The notes below the pieces were generated by a model. It did not search any database. It had not been told where the DNA came from and saw nothing but the letters and a program-made list of their open reading frames with translations. This document shows positions 1-5,808 of a DNA stretch of 9,617 nucleotides, one piece after another; position 1 is the stretch's first letter; each line of letters opens with the position of its first letter. Source of the stretch: UBA3210 sp963610315 (GTDB lineage: Bacteria; Bacillota_I; Bacilli_A; RFN20; CAG-449); the NCBI GenBank assembly GCA_963610315.1, contig CAVDMV010000033.1, positions 1 through 9,617 of the forward strand. The letters are read 5' to 3'. A program made the translations under genes and the position numbers.

Positions 1-830
1 TAAAATTATTATTGTTACCTTGTTTAATCTTACCTAGTTTTTCCTGCGGGAATAAAACTTCTATTGACACATCATATTTGAGTGAAGATTTAGCTGAATA
101 CGCTTATTTAATTGAAGATGCAAATAAATATTTGAATTCTACAACATCTAAATTACTTTATAATTATCATGATAGTGAAAATAATGCTGATTATTGTATT
201 ATAGAAGCAAATGAAATTCAATATGGAGAAAAAACTGAAACATTTAAAGAGTTAAATAATCCTTATCCGTTAAAATTTTGTTATTACGATAATAGCCAAA
301 TGTTTTTTGTTAAAAATCATAATGTTTATACTTTAAAAAATGCATTTTTGGATTTAATGATGAGTTTAGAAGATTTATGGTACGTTCGATCAATGTACGT
401 TTATGATTATTTATTCAATTTTAATTCTGATGGTAGTAATGCTAATATAGGTGAAATTGGTGGAGAAATTATAGAATTACAAGGCTATTGTAACATGGAT
501 ATGATGGATGGATATAATTCATTTGAATATCACGGTCCTAGCATCGCAGTTCAAATTGATCCTGTTTTTTATAATCATACTTTTACTATAGAAGATTTTA
601 AAGGAATTGATGTAGCTAAGATTAGTAGATTTAAATATGGTAACGCGGATAACGGAGCTTCTGTTACTTTTGGTAGCTATTGTGACAAGACTTCTCCTGT
701 ATATGTACTCGATTTAAAAGATCAATCTAAAGAACATATATTAAGAACAATTCTTGATTTAAAACAAAGATATTATGTTTATGACGCATTTTTGAACGCG
801 CCTCGCTTCATATATTACTGCAACAACTAA
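1..830 (+). CDS. Probable secreted lipoprotein of unknown function (5' partial)
   Basis: The frame is open to the left edge. Reading from the first full codon (bases 3-5) it gives KLLLLPCLILPSFSCGNK, the hydrophobic core of a signal peptide ending at a cysteine encoded at 45-47. The true start, probably MK or MKK, therefore lies just outside the window, and the TTG at 12 is an internal leucine codon, not the start. The lipobox (S-F-S-C) is weak because the -3 residue is Ser rather than Leu or Val, but a Cys-Gly after a Leu-rich core matches the second lipoprotein in this window (LSSCG). The mature part, about 260 residues, is acidic and rich in Tyr, Asn and Asp, with no further membrane segment and no domain I recognise. 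It most likely sits on the outer face of the membrane. It ends in TAA, followed by a terminator shared with the convergent kduD. The function is unknown; a solute-binding or adhesin role would be a guess. Confidence 0.75.
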   Translation, partial: KLLLLPCLILPSFSCGNKTSIDTSYLSEDLAEYAYLIEDANKYLNSTTSKLLYNYHDSENNADYCIIEANEIQYGEKTETFKELNNPYPLKFCYYDNSQMFFVKNHNVYTLKNAFLDLMMSLEDLWYVRSMYVYDYLFNFNSDGSNANIGEIGGEIIELQGYCNMDMMDGYNSFEYHGPSIAVQIDPVFYNHTFTIEDFKGIDVAKISRFKYGNADNGASVTFGSYCDKTSPVYVLDLKDQSKEHILRTILDLKQRYYVYDAFLNAPRFIYYCNN

Positions 831-847
831 TATTTTAAATAAAATAA

Positions 848-890
848 AAAGAGGTAGGTTTAAAATTCCTATCTCTTTAATTTTGCTTTT
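848..890. terminator. Two-way intrinsic terminator between lipoprotein gene and kduD
   Basis: An 11-bp stem pairs 848-858 (AAAGAGGTAGG) with 868-878 (CCTATCTCTTT), with one G-T pair and a 9-base AT loop. A T-rich tract follows on the plus strand (to about 890). On the minus strand the hairpin is followed by TTTTTATTTTATTT. It lies between two convergent genes and can end both transcripts. Confidence 0.8.
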
Positions 891-891
891 A

Positions 892-1650
892 TTATCTCGC
901 TAACCAACCGCCGTCAATTGCAAGAGTGAATCCGTTAACGTAGTCACTTGCTTCACTAGCTAGGAAGATAGCTCCGCCCATGAGGTCTTCTTTTTGTCCC
1001 CATCTACCTTGAGGAATTCTTTCTAGAATTGCTTCATTTCTTGCTTCATCAGCTCTAATCGCGGCAGTGTTATTTGTTGACATATATCCAGGTGCGATTG
1101 CGTTAACATTAATACCTTTTGATGCCCATTCATTACATAATGATCTAGTAATTCCGGCAATCGCTGATTTACTCGCACAATAAGAAACAACTCTAAATCC
1201 ACCTTGGTAAGAAAGCATTGATGCAATGTTAATAATTTTACCTTTTCTATTATCATTAATACATTCTCTCGCGAATGCTTGAGATAAGAAGAAGACAAAT
1301 TTTAAGTTAACATTTAAAACTTTATCCCAATCTTCTTCCGTAACATTAACTGAATCTTCTCTTAAGATCATACCTGCGTTATTAACTAAGATATCGATAT
1401 GACCAAATTTATCTTTTGCTTCTTTAATAATTCTTTCAATTGGTTCAGTAGTTGATAAATCTGCAGTTACCTCTAAGAATTCTCCGCCTTCTTTTTCAAC
1501 TAATTCTTTAGTTTCATCACAAGATCTTCTTGCAACCCCTACTACTTTCGCGCCAGCTTTTGCATAAGCAATACAAATACCTTGTCCTAAACCAGTATTC
1601 GCGCCTGTTACTAAAGCGACTTTACCTTTAAGTGAAAACATATTGTCCAT
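892..1650 (-). CDS. kduD: 2-dehydro-3-deoxy-D-gluconate 5-dehydrogenase KduD (SDR family)
   Basis: A classical short-chain dehydrogenase of 252 aa. Visible motifs are the nucleotide-binding TGANTGLG (15-22), NNAG (90-93), and the catalytic Ser144, Tyr157 and Lys161 (YxxxK), followed by PG (187-188). The N-terminal F-S-L-x-G-K-V and the C-terminal DGGWLAR are typical of KduD rather than other SDRs. The family interconverts 3-deoxy-D-glycero-2,5-hexodiulosonate and 2-keto-3-deoxygluconate with NAD(H) in the cytoplasm. This step follows KduI when 4-deoxy-5-keto-uronates from pectin or other polyuronates are degraded. No kduI, kdgK or kdgA is in the window. The start is set by AAGGAG at 1661-1666 (minus), 10 bases before ATG; the alternative Met4 would be too far away. 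An extended -10 and an inverted repeat lie upstream. The GH28 gene further on fits the same pathway. A related sugar dehydrogenase of the same SDR branch is the main alternative. Confidence 0.87.
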   Translation of the reverse strand: MDNMFSLKGKVALVTGANTGLGQGICIAYAKAGAKVVGVARRSCDETKELVEKEGGEFLEVTADLSTTEPIERIIKEAKDKFGHIDILVNNAGMILREDSVNVTEEDWDKVLNVNLKFVFFLSQAFARECINDNRKGKIINIASMLSYQGGFRVVSYCASKSAIAGITRSLCNEWASKGINVNAIAPGYMSTNNTAAIRADEARNEAILERIPQGRWGQKEDLMGGAIFLASEASDYVNGFTLAIDGGWLAR

Positions 1651-1674
1651 AATAAAATAACTCCTTATGAGAAG

Positions 1675-1683
1675 ATTATACCA
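1675..1683 (-). promoter_or_regulatory. Extended -10 promoter of kduD
   Basis: Read on the minus strand this is TGG-TATAAT, a perfect -10 hexamer with the TGn extension. A weak -35 (TTTATA, at 1697-1702) is possible at 16-bp spacing, but extended -10 promoters do not depend on it. Transcription would start a few bases before the Shine-Dalgarno sequence at 1661-1666. Confidence 0.6.
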
Positions 1684-1719
1684 TAAATAAAATTGATATA
1701 AATCTACTTATTTAATATG

Positions 1720-1734
1720 TGTGCTTATAGCACA
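1720..1734. promoter_or_regulatory. Perfect inverted repeat, candidate operator for kduD
   Basis: TGTGCT-TAT-AGCACA is a perfect 6-bp dyad with a 3-base centre in an otherwise very AT-rich gap between divergent kduD and trpS. It lies about 37-51 bases upstream of the kduD -10 and about 45-60 bases upstream of the possible trpS -10 boxes. It has no T-tract on either side, so it is not a terminator. The position suits an activator site or distal operator for kduD. The regulator cannot be named from the window. Confidence 0.4.
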
Positions 1735-1778
1735 TAGGAAAATAATTAAATATTTAATATTTAAAGATGAAAAAAAGA

Positions 1779-1796
1779 TATAATTTAATATATAAT
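1779..1796 (+). promoter_or_regulatory. Possible trpS promoter -10 boxes
   Basis: Two perfect TATAAT hexamers occur at 1779-1784 and 1791-1796, just upstream of trpS. Neither has a convincing -35 at 16-18 bp, so it is unclear which is used. Either would give a short leader of about 20-30 bases, too short for a T-box. Confidence 0.35.
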
Positions 1797-1807
1797 AGTT
1801 AATGACT

Positions 1808-1813
1808 GAGGTG
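1808..1813 (+). promoter_or_regulatory. Ribosome binding site that decides the trpS start
   Basis: GAGGTG lies 6 bases before the ATG at 1820. It sits inside the longer frame that opens at ATG 1802, which has no Shine-Dalgarno of its own. It therefore supports the internal start at 1820. Confidence 0.75.
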
Positions 1814-1819
1814 AAAAGT

Positions 1820-2899
1820 ATGAAAAATATTATGTTAACAGGTGACCGTCCTACTGGTAAATTACATATTGGTCATTATGTAGGAAGTTTAAGAAGAAGA
1901 GTAGAATTACAATCTAGAGATGATATTGATGAATTTTATATTATGATCGCTGATGCGCAAGCATTAACTGATAACGCAGAAAATCCAGGTAAAATTAGAG
2001 ATAACATTTTAAATGTTGCTTTAGATTATTTATCTGTCGGTATTGATCCTAATAAAGTTAATATCTTTATTCAGTCTAGTATTCCTGCTTTAACTGAATT
2101 AAATATGTATTATATGAATTTAGTTACTGTATCTCGTTTACAAAGAAATCCTACTGTTAAAAATGAAATTAAGATGAGAGAATTTGAAGCTTCTATTCCA
2201 GTTGGCTTCTTTACTTATCCTATTTCTCAAGCAAGTGATATCACAGCTTTTAAAGCTAATATTATTCCAGCTGGAGAAGATCAAATGCCAATGGTAGAAC
2301 AAACACAAGAAATTGTTCATAAATTTAATTCGGTTTATGGTGAAGTTTTAGTTGAACCTAAAATCATGCTTCCTGAAAATGAAGCAAGTAATCGATTAGT
2401 TGGAACTGATGGAAAAGCAAAGATGTCAAAATCTTTAAATAATTGCATTTATTTAAGTGATGATGAAGAAACATTAAAGAAGAAAGTAATGGGAATGTTT
2501 ACTGATCCAAACCACTTAAGAGTTGAAGATCCAGGTAAAACTGAAGGTAATCCAGTATTTATTTATTTAGAAAACTTTGCTAAAGATGAAGACTTTACTA
2601 AGTTCCTTCCTGATTATAAGAATTTAAGCGAATTAAAAGCTCATTATGAAAGAGGTGGGCTAGGCGATATGAAAGTTAAAAGATTCCTCTTTAATGTCCT
2701 AAATGAATATTTAAAACCATTTAGAGAAAAAAGAGCATATTACGAAGCTCATTTAGATGAAGTATATGAAATTTTAAGACAAGGTACTTTAAAAGCGAAT
2801 ATTAAGGCTAATGAAACATTAAAAGAAGTTCGTCATGCAATGAAAATTGATTATTTTGATGATGATACTTTTATTAATGAAATGAAAGCTAAATTTTAA
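1820..2899 (+). CDS. trpS: Tryptophanyl-tRNA synthetase
   Basis: Class I aminoacyl-tRNA synthetase that charges tRNA-Trp with tryptophan using ATP in the cytoplasm. From the chosen start the protein is 359 aa. The sequence begins M-K-N-I-M-L-T-G-D-R-P-T-G-K-L-H-I-G-H, with the HIGH signature at 16-19, the GEDQ substrate-site motif at 152-155 and KMSKS at 201-205. The TGDRPTGKLHIGHYVGSL opening is typical of the somewhat longer TrpRS form of Firmicutes. The frame also opens at ATG 1802, six codons earlier, but the GAGGTG at 1808-1813 and the family's usual N-terminus favour 1820. It appears to be a single-gene unit: divergent from kduD and followed by a strong hairpin at 2906-2928. No T-box or trp leader peptide is visible, so regulation by uncharged tRNA is not supported. 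Confidence 0.96.
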   Translation: MKNIMLTGDRPTGKLHIGHYVGSLRRRVELQSRDDIDEFYIMIADAQALTDNAENPGKIRDNILNVALDYLSVGIDPNKVNIFIQSSIPALTELNMYYMNLVTVSRLQRNPTVKNEIKMREFEASIPVGFFTYPISQASDITAFKANIIPAGEDQMPMVEQTQEIVHKFNSVYGEVLVEPKIMLPENEASNRLVGTDGKAKMSKSLNNCIYLSDDEETLKKKVMGMFTDPNHLRVEDPGKTEGNPVFIYLENFAKDEDFTKFLPDYKNLSELKAHYERGGLGDMKVKRFLFNVLNEYLKPFREKRAYYEAHLDEVYEILRQGTLKANIKANETLKEVRHAMKIDYFDDDTFINEMKAKF

Positions 2900-2905
2900 T
2901 GTTTG

Positions 2906-2928
2906 AGCAACTATAATGGTTGCTTTTT
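2906..2928 (+). terminator. Intrinsic terminator of trpS
   Basis: AGCAAC (2906-2911) pairs with GTTGCT (2919-2924) around a 7-base loop and runs into TTTTT (2924-2928). It begins seven bases after the trpS stop and separates trpS from the GH28 gene. Confidence 0.85.
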
Positions 2929-2968
2929 CATTAAAAATGAAGTTTAACAATATTTTCGAGGTGAAATT

Positions 2969-4207
2969 ATGGATCGATATTTTAATGAATTTAAACCATA
3001 TAAAGATGGTATACATAACGATGGAGAAATTCTTTCTCACGCGATTGAAGTTTGTTCAAAAAATAATGAACGTTTAATAATTGAAAGTGGAACTTATAAA
3101 TGTGGAACCATTTATTTAACTAATAATGCTTCTTTATATCTAGAAAAAGGAGCCCTTATTAAATTAAGCGATGATGAAAAAGATTTCTTTTCTTTTGATT
3201 CGGGTAATAAAGTTATTACTAGAAATACTTGGGCTGATTGTACTTATAACGGCAAACCTAGTAAATATTTTATCTATGGAAAAGATATAGAAAATGTTAT
3301 TCTCGATGGGGAAGGAATTATTGATGGTAGTGAAGAACTATTTGTCGGAGTAAGTAATCCTTATCATATTGAAGGTAAGTTTTATCCTCGTACTCCTTTA
3401 ATCTATATGGAAAATTCTAAGAACTTTGTTTTAAAAGGCGTTACCTTACAAAGAAGTGCTTTCTGGACTGTTCATCTAGTTGGATGCGACGAAATATTAA
3501 TTGATGGAATTACGATTAAAAATAATCCAATATTTACTAATTCAGATGGTATTGATCCAGATCACTCAAAGAATATTATTATTAGAAATTCTTCTATTTC
3601 CTGCGCGGATGATTGCATTGTTTTAAAATCGACATCATATGCAAAACATTTTGGTCCCACTGAAAATGTCGAAGTTTATAACTGCACTTTAAAATCCACC
3701 TGCGCGGCGATTAAACTTGGAACTGAATCATATTCTGATTTTAAGAATATTTATTTCCATGATATTGATATTATTGATACTAACCGTGGCATTTCTTTAA
3801 TGTTACGTGATGGAGGAAATGTTTTTAATACACGTTTTGAAAATATAAAAATTAATTCTCATCAAGTTTCTCCTCTTCATTGGTGGGGAAGAGGTGAACC
3901 TATTTCTATTACTAATATTAAAAGAGATGAAACGTCTATTGAAGGAACTATCTATGATGTAAGTTTTAAAAATATTACTTGTGATTCAGAAAATGGTATT
4001 ACTATTGTTGGAAATAATATTAATGATATTATTTTTGATAATGTTAATCTCTTTATTCATGATAAGACTGCCTGGGAGAAAAAAGATCTTGATTTAAGAC
4101 CTAGTATTTATAATGTTGTTAATGGGACTTTCCATGAATTATATATTAGAGGTAATGCAAATATTAAGTGCATAAATACTATTTTTAAAGATGTTGTTAA
4201 AGAATAA
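2969..4207 (+). CDS. Cytoplasmic glycoside hydrolase family 28 (polygalacturonase-type) protein
   Basis: A 412-aa right-handed parallel beta-helix protein, shown by the repeating runs of N-I-x-I/F-x-N and I-x-G from about residue 105 to the end. The GH28 signatures are present: NSDGID at 191-196 (Asp193) and ADDC at 213-216 (Asp214, Asp215), the usual three carboxylates of inverting polygalacturonases. HWWGRGEP (304-311) is another bacterial GH28-like stretch. There is no signal peptide, so it should act in the cytoplasm, as intracellular exo-polygalacturonases do, trimming imported oligogalacturonides or related uronate oligomers. The canonical G-H-G loop reads S-T-C-A-A-I-K-L-G-T-E-S (243-254) and the R-I-K motif seems replaced by I-S-L-M-L-R (275-280), so the exact substrate is open; a rhamnogalacturonan- or other uronate-cleaving enzyme is possible. 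The start ATG has GAGGTG 5 bases upstream. The nearby kduD fits a shared pectin/uronate pathway. Confidence 0.88.
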   Translation: MDRYFNEFKPYKDGIHNDGEILSHAIEVCSKNNERLIIESGTYKCGTIYLTNNASLYLEKGALIKLSDDEKDFFSFDSGNKVITRNTWADCTYNGKPSKYFIYGKDIENVILDGEGIIDGSEELFVGVSNPYHIEGKFYPRTPLIYMENSKNFVLKGVTLQRSAFWTVHLVGCDEILIDGITIKNNPIFTNSDGIDPDHSKNIIIRNSSISCADDCIVLKSTSYAKHFGPTENVEVYNCTLKSTCAAIKLGTESYSDFKNIYFHDIDIIDTNRGISLMLRDGGNVFNTRFENIKINSHQVSPLHWWGRGEPISITNIKRDETSIEGTIYDVSFKNITCDSENGITIVGNNINDIIFDNVNLFIHDKTAWEKKDLDLRPSIYNVVNGTFHELYIRGNANIKCINTIFKDVVKE

Positions 4208-4231
4208 TTACATATAATATAACCTAAACTA

Positions 4232-4277
4232 AAAAAGATGATAGATTTAGTTAGTACTAAATTCGTATCATCTTTTT
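4232..4277. terminator. Long two-way terminator between GH28 gene and small lipoprotein gene
   Basis: The outer stem pairs AAAAAGATGATA (4232-4243) with TATCATCTTTTT (4266-4277). Inside it, ATTTAGT (4245-4251) pairs with ACTAAAT (4256-4262) around the loop TAGT, with a 1/3-base internal bulge. T-runs follow on both strands (minus: TTTTTT from 4236 to 4231). It lies between convergent genes. Confidence 0.88.
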
Positions 4278-4290
4278 ATTTTTAAGTTAA

Positions 4291-4773
4291 TTAAATATTA
4301 GTGAGTTTGACGTTATCACCATCCCAAGCGTATGAGAATGATGCATATGAATATGTTCCTAAATCAGTAAATGAGAAATCAGAACTTCTGACAACAAAAT
4401 AGATATTAGATACTTCTTTATCTTTTGGAAAGACTTTTTCTAAGTCTAATTCTACTTCGAAATCAACTTTAGTTTTTCCTTCAGTTGTCGCTTTTAAGAA
4501 AGTATATAACCCTGTTTCTGAATATGAAACTGTACTCATTTTTGGTTGCTCATAAGTATAAGATAAAACATAGATATCTTTTAAAGATGCTGTTTCTTTA
4601 ATATTTAATGAACCATTAATTTTGGAGCCTGATGTTAAAGTAGAATCTATCTTATATGATAAAGTAACATCTCCATTTTGCATAAATAAAGTACCTTCAA
4701 TAGGTGAAGATCCGCAGCTAGATAAACCTGCTAATAAACATAAGCTTGTCGTTAATAATAATTTTTTCTTCAT
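4291..4773 (-). CDS. Small lipoprotein of unknown function
   Basis: A 160-aa protein with a clear lipoprotein signal peptide: three lysines at 2-4, a hydrophobic stretch, and the lipobox L-S-S-C with Cys20 as the expected lipidated residue after signal peptidase II cleavage. The mature part of about 140 residues is rich in Ser, Thr, Tyr and acidic residues. Its alternating polar and hydrophobic pattern (for example D-V-T-L-S-Y-K-I, K-V-D-F-E-V-E-L-D-L, I-Y-F-V-V-R) suggests a small all-beta domain anchored outside the membrane. I do not recognise the family. The start is supported by AGAAGGGA at 4781-4788 (minus), 7 bases before ATG. It is transcribed alone, diverging from the Api92-like gene and ending at a two-way terminator shared with the GH28 gene. 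A possible -10 (TAAAAT, minus, 4800-4805) lies just upstream. A role in the neighbouring uronate pathway is not supported. Confidence 0.85.
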   Translation of the reverse strand: MKKKLLLTTSLCLLAGLSSCGSSPIEGTLFMQNGDVTLSYKIDSTLTSGSKINGSLNIKETASLKDIYVLSYTYEQPKMSTVSYSETGLYTFLKATTEGKTKVDFEVELDLEKVFPKDKEVSNIYFVVRSSDFSFTDLGTYSYASFSYAWDGDNVKLTNI

Positions 4774-4913
4774 TTAATTTTCCCTTCTTTCTTTCGTTCA
4801 TTTTACATTAATAACAAAAAAAATAAAATGAAAATTATAATATTAAAATTATTTTTAGGATTTTTCTTCTTTTCTTTACATTATCTATTATAGAAGGTGA
4901 AGGAGAATAAATT

Positions 4914-5672
4914 ATGCCAAACTGGATAAAAAATAAAATTATAGTTAAAAATAGAGAAGTTGTCGATGAAATTATATCTTCATTTACTACATTTAATGAA
5001 GAATATAAAGAATTAGAATTTGATTTTAATAAGATCATTCCTATGCCTAAAGATTTAGAAATTGAATTTTCTACAAAAAGTGATGATGGATTATTACTTT
5101 ATTTAACAAAGATAAACGGAAATATTACTTATTTAGGAACTAAGGAAGATAAGCTAGATACAAAAGAATATAATGATATAATTACTAAAATTAATGAGCA
5201 TTTATCAAATAAAAGAAATCTTATTTTAAATGAAGAAGAAACAAAAAAAATATTAAAAAAATATCATGATAATCTAGAAGAAATATATGAAATTGGTCAA
5301 AAACAAGTTAATAATATTCTTCAATATGACGCGTTAAACTGGTATGAATGGAGAATTAGAAACTGGGGATGTAAATGGAATGCCGATAAACTAGAAATTC
5401 TTGATGGATGTTCATTTTCTTTTGAAACCCCTTGGGATCCACCTTTAAACGTAATTATCGCGATGAGTAAAGCAAAGCCTCATATAAAAATAGCTTTTTT
5501 ATACGCGGATGAAGATATAGGATCTCATGTTGGCTATATGCTTTTACAAGGTGGAAAGATAGATTATAAAGGTAGATTCAAAGATCAATCATCTGATGCT
5601 TATGAACTGGCTCATGATTTATGGGGAGATGATGTAATAAAAGTTGAACTTCCTAATGATATTTGTAACTAA
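4914..5672 (+). CDS. Api92/YubB-like protein with ferredoxin-like domain
   Basis: A 252-aa soluble protein. It carries the hallmarks of the Api92-like (YubB/DUF1281-type) family: an N-terminal M-P-N-W, F-N-K-I-I-P-M-P at 38-45, W-Y-E-W-R-I-R-N-W-G-C-K-W-N-A at 143-157, E-T-P-W-D-P-P at 171-177, and A-D-E-D-I-G-S-H-V-G-Y at 198-208. In relatives the central motif is usually NWGTKWNA; here Thr is Cys (153). The family is known from phages, conjugative plasmids and some chromosomes, and its biochemical function is not established; the ferredoxin-like name describes a fold, not an iron-sulfur cluster. The start has AAGGAG at 4900-4905, 8 bases before ATG. It stands alone, with no phage or plasmid genes in view, and its AT-richness matches its neighbours. 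The family call rests on remembered motifs rather than a search. Confidence 0.75.
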   Translation: MPNWIKNKIIVKNREVVDEIISSFTTFNEEYKELEFDFNKIIPMPKDLEIEFSTKSDDGLLLYLTKINGNITYLGTKEDKLDTKEYNDIITKINEHLSNKRNLILNEEETKKILKKYHDNLEEIYEIGQKQVNNILQYDALNWYEWRIRNWGCKWNADKLEILDGCSFSFETPWDPPLNVIIAMSKAKPHIKIAFLYADEDIGSHVGYMLLQGGKIDYKGRFKDQSSDAYELAHDLWGDDVIKVELPNDICN

Positions 5673-5700
5673 AATAAATTACGATAAATTTCGTTTATTT
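5672..5700 (+). terminator. Weak hairpin after the Api92-like gene
   Basis: AAATAA (5672-5677) can pair with TTATTT (5695-5700), with an inner ACGA/TCGT stem (5681-5684 with 5691-5694) and a 3-base bulge. The stem is AT-rich and no proper T-tract follows, so it is a poor terminator. It is the only candidate before the next promoter. Confidence 0.3.
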
Positions 5701-5751
5701 GTGCTTTAAACACTATCTTAGCTAATTAGAAATTTTAAATTATTCTTTTAT

Positions 5752-5780
5752 TTAACTTGTTAGGCTAAATAATGTATAAT
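5752..5780 (+). promoter_or_regulatory. Promoter of the GltD-like oxidoreductase gene
   Basis: TTAACT (5752-5757, four of six to the -35 consensus) is 17 bp from a perfect TATAAT (5775-5780). TG immediately precedes the -10. The leader would be about 20 bases. The near-palindrome TTAGGCTAA (5760-5768) lies between the two boxes, and TTAGCTAA (5718-5725) lies upstream; both could be repressor or activator sites. Confidence 0.55.
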
Positions 5781-5808
5781 TTAAGTAATTAACAAAGGAA
5801 GGTAAATT

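Noticed and set aside
12..14. TTG start for the first gene
   Set aside because: The frame continues to the window edge with the Lys-Leu part of a signal peptide, so the start is outside the window.
1023..1298. 91-codon frame inside kduD
   Set aside because: It is an out-of-frame shadow of kduD on the same strand, with no family resemblance and no start signal.
1720..1734. Inverted repeat as a terminator
   Set aside because: It lies in a divergent gap with no T-tract after it on either strand.
1651..1819. T-box or trp leader upstream of trpS
   Set aside because: The likely trpS leader is only 20-30 bases and has no T-box consensus, no antiterminator or terminator pair and no Trp-rich leader peptide.
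1802..1819. Six-codon longer N-terminus of TrpS from ATG 1802
   Set aside because: There is no Shine-Dalgarno before 1802; GAGGTG at 1808-1813 is correctly spaced for 1820, and the usual family N-terminus starts there.
2819..3040. Minus-strand frame across the trpS-GH28 junction
   Set aside because: It overlaps the ends of two real genes and a terminator; its Ile/Lys/Phe-rich product is what AT-rich antisense yields.
4835..5038. Minus-strand frame over the start of the Api92-like gene
   Set aside because: It lies opposite a conserved N-terminus and has no supporting ribosome binding site or recognisable content.
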